Positions 46,753-57,795 of a stretch of DNA of 64,000 nucleotides are shown here, in pieces; the stretch's first letter is position 1; each line of letters starts with the position of its first letter. Both the position numbers and the translations under genes were made by a program. Below the pieces are notes generated by a model. It had not been told where the DNA came from and did not search any database. It saw nothing but the letters and a program-made list of their open reading frames with translations. The stretch spans positions 12,861,601 through 12,925,600 of the forward strand of contig CM049319.1 of NCBI GenBank assembly GCA_026874595.1, given 5' to 3'. Source of the DNA: Sipunculus nudus. Lineage: Eukaryota; Annelida; Sipuncula; Golfingiida; Sipunculidae.

Positions 46753-47539
46753 ACGGAACCTAACATAAACAGATCACGTATGCGTGATGAACACAAATTC
46801 TGTAACGGAGATTAAAAAAAATCAGATTCTGTAATACTAGGCAGCGTGAAATGTCTAGGGGAATGAATAAAGAAGTCAGTGGTTTTTTTGTTAACAAATA
46901 AGTATAATTTATTCTTAAAACAACCCTAACATAACAACACACTAAATCAATACAATTATACAGTAAAACAGCGGTATAGCAACAAGTCAATACAATCACA
47001 GAGAAAATAATGTATGCGCACAGTATCTGGATACCAACACCATCACAACGATAAGTCCTTTAAATGTATGCTCTCGGAGAATGACAGTCCAGTGGAAAAT
47101 TCTTGCAACAACCCAGAAAGTAAACTGAAGTCCAAATGCAAAGTCTATAATTGCCGCATTAGTCGGATAAGGTCCTAGAATCTGACACACGCCTCTGCGT
47201 CCGCTTGAATCTACTCTGCTCTCTCTCTCTCTCTCCCGTTCTAAAACACAGACCCTTTATATACCTTCACACCCCAAGCCGAGAATTTTCCACTTCTCGA
47301 ACAGTCTATAAGATCTTGCACAATCACAGTAAACACGCATTTCAGGAATTCTCTAGAAAAACAGCGCTGTGTGTATCTCCACACACCAGGCTCATCACGT
47401 GACCTACGACAATGCGTGAAAACCCAAGGCTTACATGACAACCAGTACGGGTTAAACATAGAATGTAATACGCGGCCAGACAAGAGTGCCACAACAGGAG
47501 TTACGCCCGTGTCACATAATAAAAAGAGCACCTGTAACA
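46749..47539 (-). mobile_element. Solo LTR of the gypsy copy 2 family
   Basis: TGTTACGGAACC...CACCTGTAACA, matching the 5' LTR at 41183-41841 end to end, with ~104 bp extra at about 46778-46881. Flanked by ATAT on both sides, consistent with a 4-bp target duplication in the (TA)n tract. No internal retrotransposon sequence remains, so this is the product of LTR-LTR recombination. Confidence 0.92.
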
Positions 47540-47569
47540 ATATGTCCAGGCCCAGATTAGAATCTGGCC

Positions 47570-48709
47570 CAATTTAAAACTGGGCCAGCCCAGATCAAAA
47601 TTTTGATTTGGACCAGCCCAGATCAAAATTTTGATCTGGGCCAGACCAGTTTTAACTGGGCCAGTCCAGATTAAAATTTTGATCTGGGCCGGTCCAGATA
47701 AAAATCCTGTGGTGAAGACTTCAGGATTTAAATCTGGTCTGGACTGATTTTTAACTGGGCTGTCCCAGATTAGATTTTGATCTGGGCTGGTTAAGTTTAC
47801 AATCCTGTGGTGGACTGATTTTAAACTAGGGCTAACCAAACAAGAATTCTAATCTAATCTTAGGCTTGCTTGATTTTTATCATCTTAATTCAGATACTAC
47901 AGGAAACATTTATTCCAGATAAACCATTTTGAAGGGCACAAAACACATAATGAACAAGATCATTTAAAATATTCTAGTGAGGAAAAAGCTAACAAAAAAA
48001 TGTAATGTGCTTCTTTGGTTTCATCTATTCTTCAAGCATGCAAGTTCATATTTGAACTTCACTTCATGTTATAAGTTCTAGGTCTACTACAATATGTTAC
48101 AATATGTGCAAATTTTTTAATGGGTGACAGGGCGGGGGGGGGGGGGTGGGGGGGGGGGGGGGGAGATCACAGACCAAAAAAAGCTGTAAAATACCAATGT
48201 TTAACATGATTATTTTATAATAATATTTTAGACATTTCACATCAGAGGTAAAATTACAAAATAAATATGACAGCAGTCCAACCAATGATATTTTCATAGA
48301 ATATGAAATAAATTCATAAGATATTAATCATTATTGACTTACAATGTTTTACAAATTCTTTAAATTGATTAAAGGCCATGCAGCTAGGTAAATATAGTGG
48401 TATTGAAACCAGCTTAGGAGTAGATTAGGATTCTGATCTGGGCTGGTCCAGTTAAAAATCAGTCCACCACAGGATTGTTAACCTGACCAGCCCAGATCAA
48501 AATTCTAATCTCGGCTGGCCCAGTTAAAAATTAGTCCAGACCAGATTTTAATCCTGAAGTCTTCACCACAAGATTTAAATCTGGACCTGCCCAGATCAAA
48601 ATTTTAATCTGGGCTGGCCCAGTTTAAAACTGGTCTGGCCCAGATCAGAATTTTGATCTGGGCCGGATAAAATCGAAATTTTGATTTTGGCTTGCCCAGT
48701 TTTAAATTG
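47570..48709. mobile_element. Fold-back element, ~1.14 kb, ~300-bp inverted arms made of palindromic subrepeats
   Basis: The left arm 47570-47868 and right arm 48410-48709 are reverse complements along their length. Matching blocks include AATTTAAAACTGGGC, GGTGAAGACTTCAGGATT and CAATCCTGTGGTGGACTGAT. Each arm itself repeats the palindrome CAGATCAAAATTTTGATCTG. The ~540-bp centre is unrelated AT-rich sequence with a G-run (48130-48163). No coding capacity. Fold-back or MULE-like non-autonomous transposon by architecture. Confidence 0.88.
48130..48163. repeat. Poly-G run
   Basis: About 30 guanines with single T and C interruptions, inside the centre of the fold-back element. Confidence 0.95.
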
Positions 48710-48726
48710 TATATATATATACATAT

Positions 48727-48890
48727 ATTGTACTGTTATGCGCCTTGAGCGAACTCGTGTATTCTGCCTATACGTGCGCTTTTTAAGAGCAATTTATTAT
48801 TATTATTATTATTAACATCATTATTATTATAATCCTTATTCTTATTATTCTACGTCTTCTTCTTCTTATTATTATTATTTTTTATTGGTA
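48727..48890 (+). repeat. LINE 3' tail, L2/CR1-like
   Basis: TGCGCCTTGAGCGAACTCGT then GTGCGCTTTTTAAGAGCAATT ends in a (ATT)n tract that decays into CTT/ATT repeats. The CGCCTTGAGCG...GCGC..T...(ATT)n pattern is the 3' end type of L2/CR1 LINEs. No coding part remains. Confidence 0.6.
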
Positions 48891-49136
48891 TTTAATTATA
48901 AATAAATATGAATTTCAAAACCTTAATCAACATAGTACATGACAGTACGTGCTTGTGTAAAAAAGTTAGAATGAAAATGATTGCAACAACATTATCAAAC
49001 TTATCTTGTATCTGCACTACTTAATTATAATAAATTGTTAGGCATTGAACCTACTGTCATTTTGTTAATCATTGGAATCGACTCTGTTAGTAATACCTCT
49101 CCTCACTTTTATCACTGGATTCTATTCATTCAGGTC

Positions 49137-49193
<57 letters not shown>

Positions 49194-49413
49194 AAATATA
49201 TGGCTCTAAAGGATAGGTTGGGGCAACTTTATATTTATAATATATAATGGAATAAAATGTGTGTGGGCCTAAATATATTTGGGATATAACAACCAAGGTA
49301 CAAGAAATAAGGTTTGCAGTATATACATTTCATTTCAACCCGGACACAGATTAAAGATGTTTAAATTGTTCTAAGAAATATTGTTACATTTGTCATCAGT
49401 GTTGTTATCGAGT
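48891..49413. other. Non-coding with (TA)n at 49139-49190
   Basis: Only the TA microsatellite is recognisable. Confidence 0.5.
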
Positions 49414-49935
49414 CCACACAATCAGATTCGAAATCCGAGTCACTGTCGATTAAGTCTAAGTCCACCCTCTTCGAGTCCGAGTCATTTGGTACTCTAGTCC
49501 AAGTCCGAGTCCTTGTGATTTAAATCTAAGTCATTTGTTACTCTAGTCTAAGTCAGATTCCTTGTGGTTTAAGTCTAAGTCATTTGGAAGTCTAGTCTAA
49601 GTCAGGGTTCAATACAAATCTTCTTACCAAGAGAAATTTAAAAGGATATTTGAGATGATCATGCAAATTCTATTTTAGTTTACAAGTGCCCTTTGAATAT
49701 TTAATTACGTTTAACCCCTGATGTAAAGCTAAAACTTGGTAAGTACACTCTTATTTTTTTTTTTTTTGTTTTTTTTTATCCTGTTGGTCGTTTGCCCATA
49801 TGCACAGTCTTTATACGACTTGTGACAGAGTGTTCTTTTCTACAGGACTCGAGATGGACTGTGTCCGTGTCCAGGGCCCTCGAGTCCAAGTCCGAGTCTG
49901 GGTCCGTAAAGGATTGGACTCAGCTCCTACACCAC
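49414..49935. repeat. GAGTCC/AAGTC low-complexity repeat in two blocks
   Basis: Words of the type AGTC(C/T)(G/A)AGTC recur every 6-12 bp at 49414-49610 and again at 49846-49935 (CTCGAGTCCAAGTCCGAGTC). The ~235 bp between them have none, so the middle may be a later insertion or the two blocks opposite ends of one element. Confidence 0.75.
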
Positions 49936-50550
49936 TGTTTGTCAATGTGTTGTTTATGATCAGGCAAGCTTCTCAACATACAACCAGATATTATACCTGT
50001 CACACCAGGAGCGAGGCGCACAGCTCTGTCTAGCACGGTAACCTGCTGAGTCGCTGCAGAATGCCTGCACTTGTACTGCTTGGGTTGCTTGGTTTGTTAA
50101 AACTTTTATGTGCAATATTAGCATATCAGCACGACACGGACAGATAACTTAAGTGAAGGTAATGTCTGTAAGAGGATCACACTATATGAAGTATATAACT
50201 GTCACGTTGACGTTGAGACCGAGATATTCACTGGGAATAACAGTTACTTAAAACCAGAAGTAACTTACCGCTGTATACTGGACGCAATTCATGGGGCATA
50301 ATGTGCTGCCATCTGGCGAATAATTATATGACTAATCGAACGTGGCAAGTAATCAAGCAAAGGGTACTTGAGCGGTATTCAGGACGATTCCAAGAATTTG
50401 CAACAAGGGGGCTTTTAGATATACATACCTTATATACATCTGATGGTGAAACAACCTGCCTGGGTATTATTTAAAACAAATGAATAATTGTTCTAGGGAT
50501 TCGCCCCTCTAGTTTTTCGTTGATTAATATTTTTTTTTGGTTTTAGGCTA
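49936..50550. other. Non-coding; ends in a strong acceptor-like tract
   Basis: TTTTTTTTGGTTTTAG at 50530-50547 is a good polypyrimidine tract plus AG for the exon candidate that follows. A CTCF-like site is at 50305-50319. Confidence 0.4.
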
Positions 50551-51026
50551 ATGAAGACCATCCATCCATAAGAAGTTTACGCTCCTCGAGCAGCTACAGG
50601 TTGCTGTGGTCAAGACCTCAGCCCTGTGCGCTCCTTAAGCATGTTCTCTTAGCAAACAGACGCGACGCCATCCCAAGCCAAGCAGAGAGCCGCGAGAGGC
50701 CGCCACCGTACATCCCGAGCCGATGACCTTTTTTAGGAAAACTACAGCATCCGCAGCCGCAAAGGCAGAAGCAACCCACATTCCCTCCACCGATCCCAGC
50801 AGCGGAGACCCAGCCATGCCATTCGAGAGCCGAACTCGATCTTGTGAACGACAGTGTTTCGAGACGCATCGCCTTTATAGTTGCAGTTTTGGCCATTGGA
50901 CCGTATAACCAGTTTCCCAGTTATGCAAGTTTTAGCAAGTTTTTTCGTCATCAGCATGCTAATGAAGACCAGGTGTTTGGAAATGTTGCTCAATTAGGCA
51001 CAAAATCTGCAGAAGATTTATTAAAG
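50551..51026 (+). CDS. Candidate GC-rich host exon(s), unidentified
   Basis: Bounded by a T-rich acceptor ending TTTTAG (near 50547) and a donor-like AAG|GTATGG at 51026/51027. GC content between 50570 and 50850 is clearly higher than in the surroundings. The left part is open (ending PPPYIPSR before a stop at 50725-50727). The right part is open in another frame from 50727 to 51026, ending QVFGNVAQLGTKSAEDLLK at the donor. A third frame from ATG 50723 is open for 61 codons. GCTAATGAAGACCA occurs at both 50548-50561 and 50959-50972. No domain recognised; it may be two exons, a UTR, or a pseudogene. Confidence 0.35.
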
Positions 51027-51333
51027 GTATGGAAATAGGTATGGCAAGCTGGCAGATTTTCACAAACTGTTTCTCGATCAGTAAAAAAATTCGCCCGCTA
51101 TCACCAGATGTATTTGTCCCCATGCAGAGACCATAGAACAATATTTTTATGTGTGCGGCCTTGTGTGTAGCGATGTTAGAGTGTATTGAGCATAGGCACA
51201 AATGCTATGGCCATATTTAAGATATGAAAATAATGCACAAATTACAGACAGAACGTAAATGCATTTTGCTCACAATTTATGTTACAACAAATTACATTTT
51301 GTTTCAATATCCCCATTTTGTGGAATCTAAACG

Positions 51334-51840
51334 CTGTGGCGGATCCAGGGGGGGGGGGATGTCCAGGGGGTCCGGACCCCTTCCCCCCCCCCCCCCCCTT
51401 TGCGCCGCAACTACCTTTTTAAGGGTTTCAAACCAATTTTTGCGACCTGGAACCCCTCCTTTCCGCCTTTTTAAGGGTTTTCTAAGTCCTTTTTGAAGAA
51501 TAGGTCCATGGCCTGTTGGTAGCGCTGTCTGTTGAAAGACGATGGAGGTATCCATACGATAAGAATGATATGTTATTATTAAGCCTTCGGGGGTTCAGAA
51601 TTTTTTTTTATATGCACGGGGTTAGGAATATCTTAGAAGTCATAACCTGTCGTTAAGACATAAAGCGAATCTCTGAAGTTCTATAACGAGATTTCACCAT
51701 AATGCCATTGAGGAACCAGCGGGGTTCGAACCTGGGACTTCAGCTCCGAAGTCCAACGTCTTAACCACTAGGAATCGTCCTTTCTTTTTAGTCCTCCTGC
51801 GTTGGACCCTCCCCTTTCCAAAATCCTGGATCCGCCCCTG
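51334..51840. mobile_element. hAT-like MITE, ~507 bp, ends GGCGGATCCAGG
   Basis: The right end, read on the minus strand, is CAGGGGCGGATCCAGGATTT. The left end is CTGTGGCGGATCCAGGGGGG at 51334. CAGGGGCGGATCCAGG-type termini are a common hAT/MITE signature in animals. Interior C-runs and CCTTTTTAAGGGTTT repeats; no transposase. No clear 8-bp target duplication. Confidence 0.6.
51710..51783 (-). pseudogene. tRNA-Arg(UCG)-like pseudogene or tRNA-derived repeat
   Basis: On the minus strand it shows an A-box-like CCTAGTGGTTAAGACG and the anticodon loop CTTCGGA (anticodon TCG, Arg) within TTGGA...GCTGA. A canonical B box GGTTCGAACCC follows. Length ~74 nt. The anticodon stem, T stem and acceptor have mismatches, so a functional tRNA is unlikely. 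It lies inside the MITE at 51334-51840. Confidence 0.6.
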
Positions 51841-54800
51841 AAGCGTGAACATGTTATCACCACAAGACCTTTTCAACCGGAACGGGAATTTTAGTCCGAA
51901 ATGTCGATGAACATTTACAGATAATAAATTAATGAATATAGAAGATATATAGACCTCCATGAAGGAAAAAAGGAAGAAGGCAAAACATATTGTGAGTTGA
52001 TAAAATAAACACAAGTATTTCTCGTGCTTCGAACCTGAGTTTCATATATATACCCTTGTCCGTTGTTTAAAAAGAATTGAAATAAAATTATTTAACATGC
52101 TCTCTAATGGGAGATATCGTTCATCAGGGGGCTCAGATTGTCAGATACCACCCAAAAGGTCGAGTTTTGATTAACTAGAGACGTTGAGGTGGCAGTACAA
52201 GCAATAGGGGTCGGATCAATTCTAGAATAGTATGATGATTGTTGCAGGATGTTTTTTTTTCTGTCCAGGAAGGATGCCGCCCGTTCCGGTATTAGGGCTA
52301 TAGCATTTATTTCATCACTCACCAAGTGAACCCGTGTTACTTTAAAATGTGACACTGTTTATACACGACTGAATAATCTTACTATAATTTGAGTATTTTA
52401 GCGTGGGCATACTTCACCTTTCTATTAAATTATTCTCCAACAGAGAAAAACTCTTCTGTACCTTGGTGCTATGCCTTCTCGTTAAAATGAAAATTCACTG
52501 AAATAAATACTAAATATAATGCAACATTTAGATTATAACCACCGTTTGCTTGATTTATCTGTAACAAAAACCCCAAATATTGTTATTTGTCCGTCAAGTC
52601 TGTTTTGTTTGTAGCAATCACTGATGCTGGTTTATATACCAAAACAAACTGGTTTTACTCCCGCTTAAATAGATACCTGCATATACGGACTATTTAAATC
52701 TTAAGAGTGTGCAACGAGTGTGCGCTACTAGTTTGTAGAGCGGTCACCAGATGTCCTTGCATAAAGCGTGTCTGTTTGGAAATTATAATATCGCTTTAAA
52801 TTCCTAGTGTTCTGCTCTTGATTATTTTCCCTGAATTTATGAATGTACAGACAATCAGAGCTGATAGAACATTCACTGCTCTCAGAACATTACTGAAATC
52901 TTGTAATAGTTTGCAAATATGTGCATTAAGTTTCCCGATTCAGGTCCTGCTGTATAAACATTCTCCAATTTCAACTGATAGAAATGTTCTTTCTGACATC
53001 CACCTTTTTGGAAATAAACATTTGGTTAAATTAAGTTGTAATTTTTTATACATACATAAAGATTTCAAACAATAAAGTTGTCATTTTCAATACATACAAA
53101 ATAATTTCTAAATGTTTGAAGTGAACATATTTATAGCGCATGAAAAATAGTTCTTAGACTTTTTTTTAGAAATAATTAATATAATTATCATTTATTTAAA
53201 CGACCTTTTGGTGCTAATATATAAAAATGTATAACAAATATATGGTGAAATGGCAAAAAAATCTTTAGTTATCGAGTATACTTATCAACACGGAGTACGA
53301 ACTATGCATTTAAGTACTTATGAAAAACGAACTGTGCGGATACCGGCCAAGCATACGGACGGCGCAAGCGGACCACGGATACGGACTACACACTAATGGA
53401 AAACCACCCTGGACACAAACGTATTTTTCGGTATTTTATATAGTGATTGTTAATACCAATAAAAGTAGCCAATCAAAGATATATTATCTTCTTAAATGGG
53501 CTTTGATGCACCACCTGCAGAAAGTGAAAGAAAGTGATGTATTCACATTTCTGAGCACCATTGAATTTATGCCAGTCTGTTTCTGTAAAAACTTGCACTG
53601 CCAGCAGATGGCGTTGTAACGGGTGATCATGCCCTTCTTGGATGAAAAATTTTGCTGACATTTTGGATTATCGCTGAATTTTCAGTTGGTTTCCAATCAA
53701 CATACCAAATTGGAAGACACTTTTGACAAGTGTTTATTACTTTTGTGTATTTTACTTCGTGAAAATCAAACTAAACATTCTTTTCTGCATGAGACATTGC
53801 TAAATATCAGGTTATTGAGAATTCAACCAACACGCCAAATTAAAATACATCCGAGAGAGTGTCCATTATAAAACCAATATTTTCAACTACGTTATTGTCT
53901 TCTGAAGTATCAAGAAAGAAGTACTGAGATGTTGGCTTGGGTTTCAGTGCATTGCTATACTAGCATAAGTTTATGTTCAAGTTGTGAGTACAGCCTGATT
54001 TCCGGATGCATTCTTTATATCCCTATGAATTATCAGATATGTTACTGGCCGTTTAGGTCTGAAGCATACGACATGACATTTTATATGTGTATACGGCAAA
54101 TATATATATATATTTATAACACGAGTTTCCATTTATTAATTAAGGTAACACGTGTACTGCATCTCAGCGCCATCTTGTGTCCATTCAGTCAAAAACCTAA
54201 AACGTGTATGTGTGTATAAAAATCTAATAAATGAAAATTGTGAACGCCAGATGGCGCTAAAAAGCAGCAAAGGCGGTATTTTCGCTATTAAATAATAATA
54301 ATCATGTTCAGAGAATCTCTGCTGTATAATTGCCTATTTGTATGATGACTTTGTAATATCGCCTTTTGATTATCACATGTTACATTATGTCATTATTCAA
54401 TCATAATTATTGAAACGTAAAAACATAATATATTACAGAGCATAAAGAATTTGTAACACCAATATATCGAGCACTGCATGGCACCCTGCACTAGTTTTGA
54501 CAAAGAGCTTGTCATACACATTGGTTTAAAAAGCGTGAAGCTGTAACCTACAGAGCATAATTTCATAACGTGTAATTGGAGTAGAACCTTGAATTTTCCT
54601 ATCTCTTTTATCCGAAAATTCATTTTTCCGTAAGGTAAAGTAAGGAACCGAAATTTACCTCTATTAAATGTTTCGCTGCTTTTGAAATGAAAATAGGATT
54701 AACGATGATTAAAACTGATCTGATGAGGTAACGTAACTGTATGTCAGGGTTAGCATATTTATTGAACGTTAATAATGATATGCCCAACGTACGTATCAAC

Positions 54801-57199
54801 GAACTAGCAGATTTTGAAAAAAAGTCTGACTTTGCGTATCCGTCACCTCAATTATCCGAACACATTTTATTTCATCGGGTCGGATATTCGAGGTTCTACT
54901 GTATCCTAAAGGACACCCTCTACAGTAGAAATGGAGTTAGATTTGGGTTTCTTGCTTGTTTTAACTTTAAACAAGACTTATATATATATAGAAACATGCA
55001 AACAAATGTTTACGAACAAAAATAAACATTTAAAATCTAACAAATGTGTTTCCTTAATTACTTATGTTTCTCTGTGTATTACCTACATTGTGATTTACCA
55101 ACCAAATAAAGCGGGAACCTCTCCATAACACAAAGTTATCAGTCACTGTCATTTATTGACGTAACATATATTCACTGGAGATGATCCTGACGTTCTTTTA
55201 TCTCGCTGATAAAAAAGTAAGATAGAGATAAGAGAAAGATAAGATTATCAGGAAGTGGGCCATATCTATCATAATCTACCAACGACATCGAAAACAATGA
55301 ATTACACACACACACAAATGGAGGAAAACGGGAACATTAATGCACATTTTCTATTGCTGTTTCAGGGATACACTGCAAGTATATTTTATAAGTGAAAGGT
55401 CCAAAAGGTTTTATATTTATGCCTAATCTAAGCTGTAATTACGTCAGGTTATTATAAGATTTTGGTTAATAAAAGTGTCTCGTTTCAGACCAAATAAAAA
55501 AAAAACACGAACAGTTCTAATCTCCGCAGACGGATTTTGGACGAAAGCAATTAACAAGAGAAAGAATAATGTTCTGAAGTTTTCTTGAGAATTTGGATGG
55601 AGGTTTCTTGACGCATCTAAAGCATTTGAAAGGACGGGCAGCGTTGATTTATTTCATCAGAGAAACGTTGGCTTTATACATCTAGTGTTAGGTCTGTAAT
55701 ACTTAAGTCTTCAAAAAATGAATATCTCTCAAATGAAATTTCCATTAGATCACCTTATTTTAAGATTACCATTTTCAAACTTTGTGTATATATTGTTTAA
55801 ATCTGCCACATATACCTGACCGGTCATAGCCATGCACACTTTAAACTGACAGCTGCATAATAGCATGGATGTTATATAAACAAAAAAAAAAAACATCAAT
55901 CACCTTTAGCATGCCGATGATACATTATTGTATGTACAATCTGTAAAGGGCTGGCAAAAACTGGCCAGTTAAACCTCTGATTATGCTGTATCACACCAGG
56001 TCAAGTTTGGTCAAACTGAGAAGCTGTGTATGCACATATGTCGAAAGATATCCATGACCATTACCTGAACGTAAGTTTGTTATTAGCAAACCACACCTGA
56101 TATTTGTGAATAAGTATTAATACCTGAACTGTATTGTGAAAATGATATATGATGAATAAATACAAATGCGCTTACCCTGTACTTTAAGGCAATTATACCT
56201 TAACAAAATTGTAGGAACAATTCAGAATTAATCCAGGAGCCGTCATATAATTTATGTTCATTTGCTATATATTGTAACCATATATAGTGTTGCTATTAAG
56301 CCAGCTATTCACCTATATCTATTCTGAAGGATGTGTATGTGATTTCTGACATAATCTCTCATTTTCAAAAGTATGTAATTCCTGTCAAGAAATGTTCTGA
56401 TAGCGTCCTAGGAGGTTGGTTTATCTACAAGTTCTTAGTGAACATTGTACATGTTTTGACATGGAGAAAAATCATGTAATTGAAGGTGATTAGATGCATA
56501 TGTGAAACAGTTGAATTGTCACTGGTTGTAAAGCGCCCTTTGCAAAACTGGTTCGACTGACCTCCAGCCAGATGTTCTTGTTGAATGCATTTGAATACGT
56601 TTGCTCCCACCCCAAATGTTCTATACACATAAATATATAAACATGACGAATTAACAGCCTGAGTGCGGTGGGACAGTAGCTTTCTTGCCACTTTTTATAT
56701 AAGGTCAAAGAGGTTATCTTTAATAAATACACGACAAATATTGGAATGAGCCAATCTTATCCAGGAAAATGCAAATGTCGCCTACAATAAAGTTTAAGAT
56801 ATCACCAAACTAGAGCGGCACTATAGCACGAAATGTTCGGTTTCGTTGTCTCAAAACGTGCGATATCCTACAGCGCTAAGCAAAGGTCTTCTTTGTAAAG
56901 GAACATTTATGAAATAATGCCACCGATTCCTTAATTTTTTTCAAGGTCAGATGTGTTTCAAGTATGTGAACATATGAAGTCGTATATATGTGACAGGTCC
57001 TTTTTTCTTGTAACAGCATAACACTGAAGACAAGATCCAGTCAAGTGTAGGATATATTTAATAATAATTCATGAGTATAAGTGATTCATTAACTTTTTAG
57101 GCTTTATCAAGCCTTATAACTTGTTATGGCTTACAGCCGTTGATGAGTTTATTTCTATATCCAGCATTGTGGATGTTGTCTTCTCTTGTTTCTTTCTTC
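51841..57199. other. Low-repeat non-coding sequence with scattered CTCF-like sites
   Basis: No transposon, satellite or convincing exon over ~5 kb, the longest repeat-poor part of the window. CTCF-like motifs lie at 53601-53615, 54166-54180 and 54244-54258. Reading frames up to 99 codons lack motifs. If a host gene spans this window, this is likely intron or intergenic regulatory sequence. Confidence 0.4.
53601..53615 (+). promoter_or_regulatory. CTCF-like motif
   Basis: CCAGCAGATGGCGTT fits 14 of 15 positions of the CTCF core CCASYAGRKGGCRSY. Binding is inference. Confidence 0.35.
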
Positions 57200-57204
57200 T
57201 GCGA

Positions 57205-57795
57205 TTTTCGAAACCCCTGGTTCATTGCAGCTTTCACTGACTTTGCGCTTGTTTCATATCCGCTTTCATTGACTTTGTGCATGTTTCATGGCACAATTCA
57301 CTGTCAAATGGATTGACTTCGTGGGATCTTTTACTGATTTATCCTTGATTTGGTTTCATGATAGCTTTCACAGATGTTGGACTGACTTAATGACTGCTTT
57401 TTGCCTTTCACTGATTTTGTTAGCCTTTTTATGGCAGATTTCACCGATTTTTGACTGACTTCATTAAAGCTTTCACTGACTTATACCTGGTTTCATGGCA
57501 GGTTTCACAGTCTTTCACAGACTTTACCCTTGGTTTTTGACAGCTTTCATTGGGTTTGCCTTGATTTTATGACAACTTTCACTGGGTTTTTCTGATTTTA
57601 TGACAGCTTTCCTTGATTTTGTTTTGGTTTCATGATGGCTTTCACAGACTTTGGATAGACTTTATGACTGCTTTCACTGACTTTGGACTAACTTCATGAC
57701 AGTTTCCACTAACTTTGCTGTGATTTCATTGTGGCTTTTATAGACGTTTGACTGACTTCATCGCAGCTTTCCCTAACTCTTTTTTGACTTAATTA
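57205..57795. repeat. Degenerate minisatellite, ~38-40-bp unit
   Basis: TTTCACTGACTTT then (G/C)NCTGACTTCATGACAGC recurs about 15 times with much divergence and length change across 590 bp. The bias to T and the unit length are consistent with an old tandem array. No continuous frame. Confidence 0.8.

Noticed and set aside
57205-57795. Possible regulatory or coding tandem array
   Set aside because: Units vary in length and no frame persists; degenerate minisatellite is sufficient.
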